DNA of 64,000 nucleotides from positions 3,784,001 to 3,848,000 of the forward strand of contig NZ_CP056775.1 in assembly GCF_016894445.1 (NCBI RefSeq). The letters run 5' to 3'. Both the position numbers and the translations under genes were made by a program. Shown here piece by piece: positions 36,541 to 44,115 of this stretch; positions within the stretch are counted from its first letter, which is position 1; the number at the start of each line of letters is the position of its first letter. This stretch comes from Dyadobacter sandarakinus (lineage in GTDB: Bacteria > Bacteroidota > Bacteroidia > Cytophagales > Spirosomataceae). The notes under the pieces were generated by a model. The model was given only the letters and a program-made list of their open reading frames with translations. It was not told the DNA's origin and made no database searches.

Positions 36541-37164
36541 ATGGATATGCGCACAAGAATACTCATCGTGGACGACCACCCGCTGGTACTGGAAGGGCTG
36601 AAATCCCTTCTTGCAGACAGCGGCGAAGTGGTAGTGACGGGTACAGTCACCAATGCTATTGATGCGATCGCATTTCTGAAAAATCATGAAGTGGATATTG
36701 CTTTCCTGGATATTAACCTGCCGGATATCAATGGAATTGATCTTTGTAAAAAAATCAAAGATCAGTTTCCGCAGGTAAAAACGCTCGCATTGAGCACCTT
36801 CAATGAACGTGCCTACGTTTCCCGCATGATCCAGAATGGCGCGTCGGGCTACCTCATCAAAAGCTCCGGCAAAGAGGAAATCCTTGAAGCAATCCGGCAG
36901 GTACAGGCGGGAGGTTATTTCATGAATGTCAGTTTTGACCAGCATATCGCAAGTCCGGTTTCCAAACCCATGCCTTTTCTGACGCGCCGGGAGAAGGAAG
37001 TGCTGGTACTCATTGCGCAGGGACTTACCAATCCGCAGATCGCCGAGCAGCTTTTTATCAGTGTTACTACCGTCAACAGTCACCGGCAAAACCTGCTCAT
37101 GAAATTTGAAGTTTCCAACACGGCTTCCCTCATCAGGCTGGCTGCGGGACAGGGACTGATCTGA
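36541..37164 (+). CDS. NarL/FixJ-type response regulator
   Basis: This 207-residue regulator has a receiver domain with DD at 11-12, phospho-acceptor Asp57 (IAFLDINLPDING) and the conserved switch residues, and a C-terminal LuxR-type HTH (TRREKEVLVLIAQGLTNPQI then AEQLFISVTTVNSHRQNLL). It is phosphorylated by the kinase encoded 3 bp upstream. The only gene downstream in the same direction is a beta-barrel-like protein 63 bp away, which could be in the operon or a target. Confidence 0.96.
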   Translation: MDMRTRILIVDDHPLVLEGLKSLLADSGEVVVTGTVTNAIDAIAFLKNHEVDIAFLDINLPDINGIDLCKKIKDQFPQVKTLALSTFNERAYVSRMIQNGASGYLIKSSGKEEILEAIRQVQAGGYFMNVSFDQHIASPVSKPMPFLTRREKEVLVLIAQGLTNPQIAEQLFISVTTVNSHRQNLLMKFEVSNTASLIRLAAGQGLI

Positions 37165-37227
37165 GCATTACCGCAGGAATATACGTTTGGCAAGGATTTT
37201 ATGCGATAGGCCTAAAACCTTACCAAC

Positions 37228-37935
37228 ATGATGAGAATATTTTACAAAATCCTGTTTCTTGTTTGCTTCTGCTTTCCTGCTGCCTATGGCCAGCTCACCA
37301 TCTTCAATGTATCCTCTTCCGAAATCACCGAAAAAAACGGGCTGAGCTTTCAGCAGCAGTTTGAAGTGCAGGATGTGGTCGTGTCTACAACCACCATGAC
37401 CTACGGGCTGGGAAAAGACTGGGAGGCCGGGGTCAATGTTTTCAATATTGATTACGAAAAAGCTTCGCATCACTTCATCCGAAACGATTCCACCACGCAC
37501 GACCCCTATGCCCCCCTGGTGCTGATCAACAGTCAAAAATTGTTTGAAATTACAAACTTCCTGGGCATTGGCATCGGCGGGCAGGCTGGTACAAACATTT
37601 CCCGCAACAAGCATTTCGTGTATTTTACCTATGGCAACCTGGCTGCATCGCTGGCAGACAAGCGGTACAAGCTTGCGGCTGGCGGTTATTACGGGAACAA
37701 TGGTTACTTAGGAGAAGGAAAAGTGGCGGGCTTTCAGGCCGGGCTGGATGCAGGTATCTGGTACGAAAAAATACATTTACTCGCCGACTGGCTCTCCGGG
37801 GATCATGCAAAAGGCGCACTCTCTGCGGGTATCGGGATCTACTTTTTCAAGAAACTTCCCATATCAGCCGGCTGGCAGCGCTCCAATTTCGACGGCTCAC
37901 AAGGCTGGGTATTGCAGCTGACGTACGTGCCGTGA
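37228..37935 (+). CDS. Putative outer-membrane beta-barrel protein, unknown
   Basis: This 235-residue protein has a signal peptide (LFLVCFCFPAAYGQ) and a series of short amphipathic strands with alternating aromatic and Gly residues (LTIFNVSSSEIT, MTYGLGKDWEAGVNVF, YKLAAGGYYGNNGY, GWVLQLTYVP), which suggests a small outer-membrane barrel. The C-terminus does not end in Phe. No family is recognised. It follows the two-component genes by 63 bp. Confidence 0.75.
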   Translation: MMRIFYKILFLVCFCFPAAYGQLTIFNVSSSEITEKNGLSFQQQFEVQDVVVSTTTMTYGLGKDWEAGVNVFNIDYEKASHHFIRNDSTTHDPYAPLVLINSQKLFEITNFLGIGIGGQAGTNISRNKHFVYFTYGNLAASLADKRYKLAAGGYYGNNGYLGEGKVAGFQAGLDAGIWYEKIHLLADWLSGDHAKGALSAGIGIYFFKKLPISAGWQRSNFDGSQGWVLQLTYVP

Positions 37936-37964
37936 TCCAAGATTTTAGTATGAGAAAATGTAGC

Positions 37965-37972
37965 TATTTTTG
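37965..37972 (+). promoter_or_regulatory. -7 box upstream of the PIN-system antitoxin
   Basis: TATTTTTG is a perfect TAnnTTTG match, 3 nt before the ATG at 37976. If used, the mRNA would be leaderless. No clear -33 element is visible. Confidence 0.35.
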
Positions 37973-37975
37973 AGT

Positions 37976-38188
37976 ATGGAAGTATTGAAAATTAACATAC
38001 TAAATCCAAAAGCTGCGCAGCTTTTAAGAGATCTTGCCGACCTTGATCTGATCTCCATTGAGGACGATCCAAAAACTGCTTTCTATGCAACCCTGGACAG
38101 ACTCAGATCTGGTGATGTCCCGCCACCAACCTTGGACGAAATAGCCAGAGAAGTTGAAGCCGTACGAAGTGTAAGATATTCGGTATAA
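37976..38188 (+). CDS. Antitoxin of a PIN-family toxin-antitoxin module
   Basis: This 70-residue protein begins MEVLKINILNPKAAQLLRDL and continues with LADLDLISIEDD, a pattern I associate with Bacteroidota antitoxins next to COG1569-type PIN toxins: an N-terminal DNA-binding or dimerisation part and a C-terminal acidic tail that plugs the PIN active site. The frame is intact. The disrupted PIN toxin begins 3 bp after its stop. The ATG is preferred over the in-frame TTG two codons upstream. Confidence 0.75.
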   Translation: MEVLKINILNPKAAQLLRDLADLDLISIEDDPKTAFYATLDRLRSGDVPPPTLDEIAREVEAVRSVRYSV

Positions 38189-38191
38189 TCC

Positions 38192-38590
38192 ATGAGAATA
38201 ATTCTGGATACGAATCTCTGAATCAGCTTTCTGATATCAAAAAACTTTTCCAGGCTGGATCAACATATCCTTTCCGGAAAAGTAAAGCTGCTGTTCAGTC
38301 AGGAATTGCTGGACAAATTTATAGAGGTAGCCAGCCGTCTCAAATTCACCAGGTATTTCTCTGCGAATGACATAAAGAGCGTTGTTACGATTATCTCTGA
38401 CTACTCGGAGTTTGTATTCGTAACAACGATTGTAAACGAGTGCCGGGATGAAAAAGATAATTTTCTCCTGGCTCTGGGTGTTGACGGACAGGTAGATGTA
38501 CTAATCACAGGTGATGCCGATCTTTTAACCTTAGACACATACAGAGGTACCCGAATACAGACGATTACAGCTTTTCTTGAACAACTGTAA
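38192..38590 (+). pseudogene. PIN-family toxin broken by one in-frame TGA
   Basis: Read from ATG 38192, the frame gives MRIILDTNL, then TGA (38219-38221), then ISFLISKNFSRLDQHILSG and on for 132 codons to TAA. Homologous PIN toxins read DTN(L/V)W at this point, so a TGG-to-TGA change is the simplest explanation. All else looks functional: first Asp in LDTN, and the second acidic cluster ECRDEKDNFLLALG and ITGDADLL. Internal restarts would lose the DTN catalytic aspartate. The partner antitoxin upstream is intact. A sequencing error or UGA readthrough are alternatives. Confidence 0.8.
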
Positions 38591-38592
38591 TC

Positions 38593-40032
38593 CTACTTCT
38601 GTTGAGCCGTAAAAGGGAAAATCGCTGAATTGATGTGGGCCTTGTTCATGATCTCGCCAAGCTCTTTGGCCTTAGCGGGATTTTGGGCAGCAATGTCCTG
38701 GGTTTCAAAAGGGTCTTTGGACAAATCGTATAGTTCCACGGGGGCATTGGGGTTGCCGGCAGCTTTAAGTCTTACTCCTTTCCAGTTGCCCTGCCGCACA
38801 GCCTGGCGCCCGCCCTGTTCATGAAATTCCCAGTATAAATAGTCGTGTTTTTGCTGGGTTGGTTTGCCGCGTAGTGCGTCTGCAAACGAAATTCCATCAA
38901 TCTGCCGGGGAGCAGCAGCTTTGGCCAGCTCGGCAAAAGTTGGCAGCACATCCCAGAATGCGCCGATGTAGTCACTCTTTGAGCCCGGCCTGATCACGCC
39001 CGGCCACCTGGCCGCAAAGGGTTCACGAATCCCACCTTCGTACAAATCGCGTTTTACGCCACGAAAACCCGCCGCACTGTTAAAGAACTTGGGATCAGCG
39101 CCGCCCTCAATGTGCGGACCGTTGTCGCTGGTAAAAATGACGAGTGTATTCTGATCCAGGCCCTTCTCTTTCAATTTGGCAAGTACCTGACCTACATACA
39201 GGTCGAGGCGCGTGACCATGGCCGCGAAAGTAGCGCGCGGAATCTGCTGGGACGCATAGCCTTCACCCTTTGCCCCTGCACCATAATCTGCACCTTTGTA
39301 CGGTTTTTCCTCAAACTTGCCTTTGTACGATTGCAGGATGCTGTCATCAGGTACTATCAGCTCAGCATGCGGTAAAATGTAGGGCAGAAACAGGAAAAAC
39401 GGCTCTTTTGTACTTCTTGCATCAATGAAATCCAGTGCTTTTTTCTGGATCAGGTCGGGGGCATACTCTTTATTATACCGCAGGTTATCATTGCCTTTCA
39501 GCACCACTTTCTGTGCATTGTCCCAGAGATGCGCCGGATAATACCGGTGTGCCAGACCTTGGCAGTTATAACCATAAAAACGATCAAAGCCCTGCCTGGC
39601 GGGATTACCCTCTGATCCTACCGGACCGAGGCCCCATTTCCCGAATGCACCTGTCACATAACCTGCTTTTTTCAGCACTTCGGCCAGGGTTTGCACCGAG
39701 TCGGCAATCGGCTCCTGACCTTCGGGCTCCACGCTCTTGTTGCCTCGGATGTAGGTATGGCCCGTATGTTTTCCGCTCAGCAATGACGACCGCGACGGTG
39801 CGCAAACCGGTGTCCCTGCATAAAACTGGGAGAAAATCATTCCTTCGCGGGCAAGGCGGTCGATATTGGGAGTACGGATCAGCTTCTGACCATTGAAGCC
39901 CACATCACCGTAACCCAGGTCGTCAGCAAGAATAAAAACAATGTTGGGGCGACCTGAGCTGCCTTTCTGAACCTGTGACCAGGCCGCAGAACCAAGTAGC
40001 AAGGCAATAAAAAGTGATGTAAACCTTTTCAT
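38593..40032 (-). CDS. Exported sulfatase, formylglycine-dependent (S1 type)
   Basis: This 479-residue arylsulfatase-family enzyme has a signal peptide (LFIALLLGSAAWSQ) for the periplasm. The metal site is in FILADDLGYGDVG, and Cys77 in VCAPSRSSLLSG is the residue converted to formylglycine (C-x-P-S-R). Other family blocks are VIFTSDNGPH and GVKRDLYEGGIREPF. I chose ATG 40032 because the product then starts directly with the signal peptide. It is separated from the second sulfatase by a HigBA module. The expected role is to remove sulfate from a glycan before or after import. Confidence 0.94.
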   Translation of the reverse strand: MKRFTSLFIALLLGSAAWSQVQKGSSGRPNIVFILADDLGYGDVGFNGQKLIRTPNIDRLAREGMIFSQFYAGTPVCAPSRSSLLSGKHTGHTYIRGNKSVEPEGQEPIADSVQTLAEVLKKAGYVTGAFGKWGLGPVGSEGNPARQGFDRFYGYNCQGLAHRYYPAHLWDNAQKVVLKGNDNLRYNKEYAPDLIQKKALDFIDARSTKEPFFLFLPYILPHAELIVPDDSILQSYKGKFEEKPYKGADYGAGAKGEGYASQQIPRATFAAMVTRLDLYVGQVLAKLKEKGLDQNTLVIFTSDNGPHIEGGADPKFFNSAAGFRGVKRDLYEGGIREPFAARWPGVIRPGSKSDYIGAFWDVLPTFAELAKAAAPRQIDGISFADALRGKPTQQKHDYLYWEFHEQGGRQAVRQGNWKGVRLKAAGNPNAPVELYDLSKDPFETQDIAAQNPAKAKELGEIMNKAHINSAIFPFTAQQK

Positions 40033-40114
40033 AAGCATAAAGAAAACCTTCCGGAATGCGGAAGGTATCAAGGTAAAAGTTACCTGAAAAGAAATTGATG
40101 TGTATATTTATCCC

Positions 40115-40205
40115 CCTGATACCCTACGACAGCCGGTCGACCCGCCCGAATTGACAACCACCGAAAATTCCGCAAGTCGGCTCGTGCTGTCATTAGGGTA
40201 TCAGG
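40115..40205. repeat. Imperfect long inverted repeat in the sulfatase/HigA gap
   Basis: CCTGATACCCTACGACAGC (40115-40133) is mirrored by GCTGTCATTAGGGTATCAGG (40186-40205), with an inner AGCCG / CGGCT pair. A transcript could fold into an about 90-nt stem-loop. It lies in the 250-bp gap upstream of sulfatase 1; the remainder of that gap is AT-rich with no gene seen. Confidence 0.6.
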
Positions 40206-40321
40206 AGTAAAAAATGCTTCATTGGATTTTATAGTTCAACTATTAATCTATTTAATTGATAGACAAAGTAAAATTATCGTTTTGATTTAAACAAGTATTT
40301 TACAGGAGGTACATCATCTTT

Positions 40322-40627
40322 TTACGATGGCAAAGTTCCCGGAATCTGTATCCTGCTAATTCCCTGTACCGTCCCACTGCTGCGTACCTTCCAGATATCG
40401 TAGTTTTTTTGCATATCCAGCCAGAATTCTGCATTAACTCCGAACCCTTTTTCCAGGCGTACGGCCATTTCGGGCGAAATAGCCGCTACTTCATTGACCA
40501 CTTCCGATAGTTGCTTCCGGCTGACATTCAGATTCTTTGCCGCTTGTGTCACAGATATTTTCATTTCCTTCAAAATATCCTCCCGCAGAACTGCACCCGG
40601 GTGCACTGGCCTCATTTCATTCTCCAT
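40322..40627 (-). CDS. higA: HigA-family antitoxin (XRE helix-turn-helix)
   Basis: This 101-residue antitoxin has the HigA signature RPVHPGAVLREDILKEM, an XRE HTH (ISVTQAAKNLNVSRKQLSEV) and the C-terminal GFGVNAEFWLDMQKNYDIWK. It should neutralise HigB and autorepress the operon. I start it at ATG 40627, 8 bp after the higB stop; a TTG four codons upstream would overlap that stop. The frame is intact, whereas the toxin frame is not. Confidence 0.92.
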   Translation of the reverse strand: MENEMRPVHPGAVLREDILKEMKISVTQAAKNLNVSRKQLSEVVNEVAAISPEMAVRLEKGFGVNAEFWLDMQKNYDIWKVRSSGTVQGISRIQIPGTLPS

Positions 40628-40635
40628 ATTTTGTT

Positions 40636-40917
40636 TCAATGATAGCCTATGTAATCCACGTCAAAAACATCTCCGTCTTCAAATGTAAAAACGATCGGGT
40701 AGTTACCTGTCACTCATATCGACCACATCCCCGCCATCGTTCCAGAAAGTGAATGCAGCCTGTACCCTGGAATGGCACGCAGGGGCTCCAATGTTCTGGC
40801 AGTGTTCAGGGCAGTTAAAACGCGCCTCAACTCTTCAATTTGTGCATCAGGCAATTTGGAGGCATTCCCCTTCTCCCAAAGCATACAAAGTCCTTTGTGG
40901 CTTATACTTTTGATCAT
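40636..40917 (-). pseudogene. higB: HigB toxin (RelE-like mRNA interferase) broken by one in-frame TGA
   Basis: From ATG 40917 the frame reads MIKSISHKGLCMLWEKG through GYRLHSLSGTMAGMWSI, meets TGA at 40716-40714 (codon 68), then continues VTGNYPIVFTFEDGDVFDVD and YIGYH to the natural TGA. Counting the stop as one residue the protein is 93 long, normal for HigB. HigB proteins have one residue at this site between WSI/WSV and VxGN, so one base change explains the break. The lost part holds the C-terminal strands and the terminal DYxDYH-like block needed for RNase activity. The antitoxin downstream is intact. Confidence 0.82.
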
Positions 40918-40985
40918 TTTTAAAATATAGTGTGCTACCCCAAGGGTTACAATTTACGACTTTTTATAAAGTCCTTATCCGGCTG

Positions 40986-42443
40986 CTACATTTTCTGGCC
41001 TTTGCCGGCTTCGCGATTATTCTTTCCAGCTTTTTGCTGCAAGTCGTCACCCAGGTCTTCGCGGGCGGCCTCAGCGATTTTTTCGAGCTCGGCCACGATT
41101 TCAGGATTTTGTTCCAGAACGTCGTAGCGCTCAGCCGGGTCACGGGTCAGGTGGTACAATGCTTTGGGATACTGGTGATCCTCCGGCGCAGATCCGGGCT
41201 GGCCGTTTTTACCAGGCAAAGAACCTTCGTAAGTACGGCCGGGATGTGCAAATACCAGCTTCCAGTCACCTTTCCGTACTGCTTCCAGACTGTTTTTACG
41301 GTAATAATACAGGAAAGTCTCCCGGGGTGTTTTGGTTTCGTCCCCTTTTAGTAAGTCCACAAATTCCACTCCGTCGATCTTTTCTTTGGGTAACCTGGCG
41401 CCGGTCAGCTTTGCAATCGTCGGCAGGATATCAATGGCCGACAGCAGCTTGTTGCAAATCCTGCCCGCAGGCACCACGCCCGGCCAGCGCATGATCGTCG
41501 GCTCGCGCTGCCCTCCTTCAAAGGACGTACCCTTACCCTCGCGGAACCCGCCTGCCGAACCGGCATGGTCGCCGTAGTTGAGCCACGGACCATTGTCGCT
41601 GGTAAAAATCACCAGCGTGTTTTCATCCAGTCCCTGGGCTTTCAGCTCCTTCATGATCTCTCCTACCGACCAGTCGAGCTCCATTAAAACATCCCCGAAA
41701 ATTCCCCTCTCGCTCTTGCCGCGAAACTTCGCCGAAGCAGCCAGGGGTACGTGCGGCAACGGGTGCGGCACATACAGGAAGAAGGGTTTGTTTTTGTTTT
41801 TACGGATAAATGAAACGGCACGCTCCGTGATCGCCGGCGTAAGCTCGCTGGCATCTTCCAGGTTTTTGATTTCCTTGCCCGGCTTGTTACCATCAATCCA
41901 GTGCAGGGGCGGGTATTGCGCGCGTTCCTGCCATGGATGCAGAGGCCACATGTCATGGGAATAAGGCACGCCGTAATATTCGTCGAAGCCCTGCTGTAAA
42001 GGCAAAAACTCCTCCTGATTTCCCAGATGCCATTTTCCAAAAATCCCGGTTGCATAGCCCTGTGCTTTCACGAGTTCTGCAATGGTTTCTTCTTTGGGGT
42101 TCAGCCCGGTAGGGTCCTTGGGTCCCAATGCACCCGAAATACCGACCCGGTTGGGATAACAGCCTGTCAGTAAAGCCGCGCGGGAAGCACTGCAAACTGC
42201 CTGAGCGGCCATGAAGTTGGTAAAACGCGTCCCCTCCTTGGCCATTTTATCCAGGTTCGGGGTTGTGTAACCCAATGCCCCCGTCACCGACAAATCGCCG
42301 TATCCCAGGTCATCAATGAAAAACAGCACTATATTGGGCTTTTTGGCCTCCGGTTTGGTACCCTTCATAGCCGTCGTAATAACAGCACCTGCCAGCAACA
42401 ATCCCAGACAAACCACCCCCCTCATTTTTCCAAATGTCATCAT
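40986..42443 (-). CDS. Exported sulfatase, formylglycine-dependent (N-acetylhexosamine-sulfatase-like)
   Basis: This 485-residue enzyme has a signal peptide (VVCLGLLLAGAVITTAM), the metal-binding FFIDDLGYGDLSV, and the modification site Cys84 in VCSASRAALLTG (C-x-A-S-R variant). Later blocks are VIFTSDNGPWLNYGDHAG and GKGTSFEGGQREPTIMRWPG, common in GalNAc/GlcNAc-6-sulfatase-like members. It lies 52 bp downstream of susD on the same strand, so it belongs to the SusCD operon. Together with nagA/nagB this points to a sulfated amino-sugar glycan. Confidence 0.94.
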   Translation of the reverse strand: MMTFGKMRGVVCLGLLLAGAVITTAMKGTKPEAKKPNIVLFFIDDLGYGDLSVTGALGYTTPNLDKMAKEGTRFTNFMAAQAVCSASRAALLTGCYPNRVGISGALGPKDPTGLNPKEETIAELVKAQGYATGIFGKWHLGNQEEFLPLQQGFDEYYGVPYSHDMWPLHPWQERAQYPPLHWIDGNKPGKEIKNLEDASELTPAITERAVSFIRKNKNKPFFLYVPHPLPHVPLAASAKFRGKSERGIFGDVLMELDWSVGEIMKELKAQGLDENTLVIFTSDNGPWLNYGDHAGSAGGFREGKGTSFEGGQREPTIMRWPGVVPAGRICNKLLSAIDILPTIAKLTGARLPKEKIDGVEFVDLLKGDETKTPRETFLYYYRKNSLEAVRKGDWKLVFAHPGRTYEGSLPGKNGQPGSAPEDHQYPKALYHLTRDPAERYDVLEQNPEIVAELEKIAEAAREDLGDDLQQKAGKNNREAGKGQKM

Positions 42444-42495
42444 ACCATAAATTCTTTTTAAACAAACCCAATAAAACCGACAGTCAGCAGCATGC

Positions 42496-44091
42496 TCACC
42501 AATTCACATTCTGGCGAAGCGTCGGCGTCAAATTAAGCTCTTTCTGCGGAATAGGCCACAAATAATGGCGCGTGGCATCAAACACCTTGTTGACCGCCAC
42601 GGCTTCTGCGGTCACCAGCTGGCCTTGTGCATTGGTATAAGTAATCCCGTAAACCGGGCCCGGCATGACCATTTCTGCCGTTTTCCAGCGGCGGATATCA
42701 AACAAATGCTGTCCTTCAAAAGCCAGCTCCACAGTCCGTTCCCGGCGCACCAGCTCCCGCAATGCAGCCTGACTGCCTGAGGTAACATCGGGCTGCTTCA
42801 CATCTGTACGACCATTCCGCACTGCATTGATGGCATTATAAACGCTCGCATCCACCTGCCCCAGCTCTATTTTAGCTTCTGCATACGTCAGCAAAACCTC
42901 TGCGTAGCGGAGCAGGATGATGTTAATCCCGCTGTTCACAGGATTGCCATAATCCTCATTATTGATGTATTTTTTGATGTTAAAACCCGTCGTCGACGCA
43001 ATGTAGGTACTGCCTATCGCATCCGCAGTACCGCTCGTAGGCTGCGGCTTGAATGCAATGCCGCTGGGCAGCACATCGTCTTCGAGGTAAATGGAGTACT
43101 TCAATCGCGGATCCCGGTTGAGGTAGGGCTTGGCAGGGTTGTAGCCGCTGCCGGCGTCAGTGATCTTTTTACCTTCGGTGGTTTCATAAAGATCAACCAG
43201 CGCCTTGGTGGGCACAAAGGTGCTCTGGCTGTTTTTCTGACTGTAAGGAGCCAGCAGCTGAAATACATTCACCGGGTAAGTATCCTTGATAAACTGCCGG
43301 TCCAGCAGTACTTCCCTGTTGTTTTCAGCTGCATAGGTAAACAGTTTCTGGTACGAATCGTACAGGCTGTATGTACCCGACTTGATCACCAGGTCGGCGG
43401 CAGCGGCGGCTTTCTGAAACCGGCCGGCATACAGGTTGGCGCGCGCCAGCAGTCCGAGTGCAGCCCCTTTTGTCATGCGTCCCGTTTCCGAGGCCGCATA
43501 GGCAGCAGGCAGCAAAGCAGCAGCTTCGGTAAGTTCTTTGTCTACAAAATCCCAGAGCTCCTCCACGGGTGTGTTGGTAAGCTGGCGGGAAGCTTCCAGG
43601 GTCAGGGAGCTGGTCACCAGCGGCACCGGCCCGAAAAGGCCGATCAGCTTGATATACTGGTATGCCCGTAATGCTTTTGCCTCTCCCCTGAACTGGTTGA
43701 TCAGGGCCGTATTGGTGGAAGGTACCTTGTCCACGTTGTCGAGGAAATAGTTGGAAGCACCGATCCCGCGATAGGCTTTTCTCCATTCATTGTACACTTT
43801 TGCGCTCGTAGCATCGTAACTTCCCAGCTCCACATACGCTTCCACGTTGAAGTTCTGGTTTGTATGTGCAATGTCCGTCATCGCATCCCAGCTGATGATA
43901 TTGGTGCTGTCCAGGTCAAGGTAGATCGAGTTGACCGCCGTTCGTGCATCGTTCTCACTTTTCCAGAAAACGTCCACCGAAAGCCGGTCATTGGGTACGG
44001 TTTCGAGCAGATCCTTGTCGCAGGAAATCAGGACCACGCCCGCAACCAGCGCCATAGCCCATGTATTGATGGTATTTGTGAATTTTTTCAT
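42496..44091 (-). CDS. SusD/RagB-family nutrient-binding lipoprotein
   Basis: This 531-residue protein has a lipoprotein signal (VVLISC), SusD-type N-terminal helices (GEAKALRAYQYIKLIGLFGP) and the C-terminal SusD block (ILLRYAEVLLTYAEAKIELG, VRRERTVELAFEGQHLFDI with RRW). I use ATG 44091 rather than the upstream TTG. It follows susC by 24 bp and precedes sulfatase 2, forming a susC-susD-sulfatase unit that should capture and desulfate glycan fragments. Confidence 0.96.
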   Translation of the reverse strand: MKKFTNTINTWAMALVAGVVLISCDKDLLETVPNDRLSVDVFWKSENDARTAVNSIYLDLDSTNIISWDAMTDIAHTNQNFNVEAYVELGSYDATSAKVYNEWRKAYRGIGASNYFLDNVDKVPSTNTALINQFRGEAKALRAYQYIKLIGLFGPVPLVTSSLTLEASRQLTNTPVEELWDFVDKELTEAAALLPAAYAASETGRMTKGAALGLLARANLYAGRFQKAAAAADLVIKSGTYSLYDSYQKLFTYAAENNREVLLDRQFIKDTYPVNVFQLLAPYSQKNSQSTFVPTKALVDLYETTEGKKITDAGSGYNPAKPYLNRDPRLKYSIYLEDDVLPSGIAFKPQPTSGTADAIGSTYIASTTGFNIKKYINNEDYGNPVNSGINIILLRYAEVLLTYAEAKIELGQVDASVYNAINAVRNGRTDVKQPDVTSGSQAALRELVRRERTVELAFEGQHLFDIRRWKTAEMVMPGPVYGITYTNAQGQLVTAEAVAVNKVFDATRHYLWPIPQKELNLTPTLRQNVNW

Positions 44092-44115
44092 AATGGTGGT
44101 TTTCAATGTTGGGGA

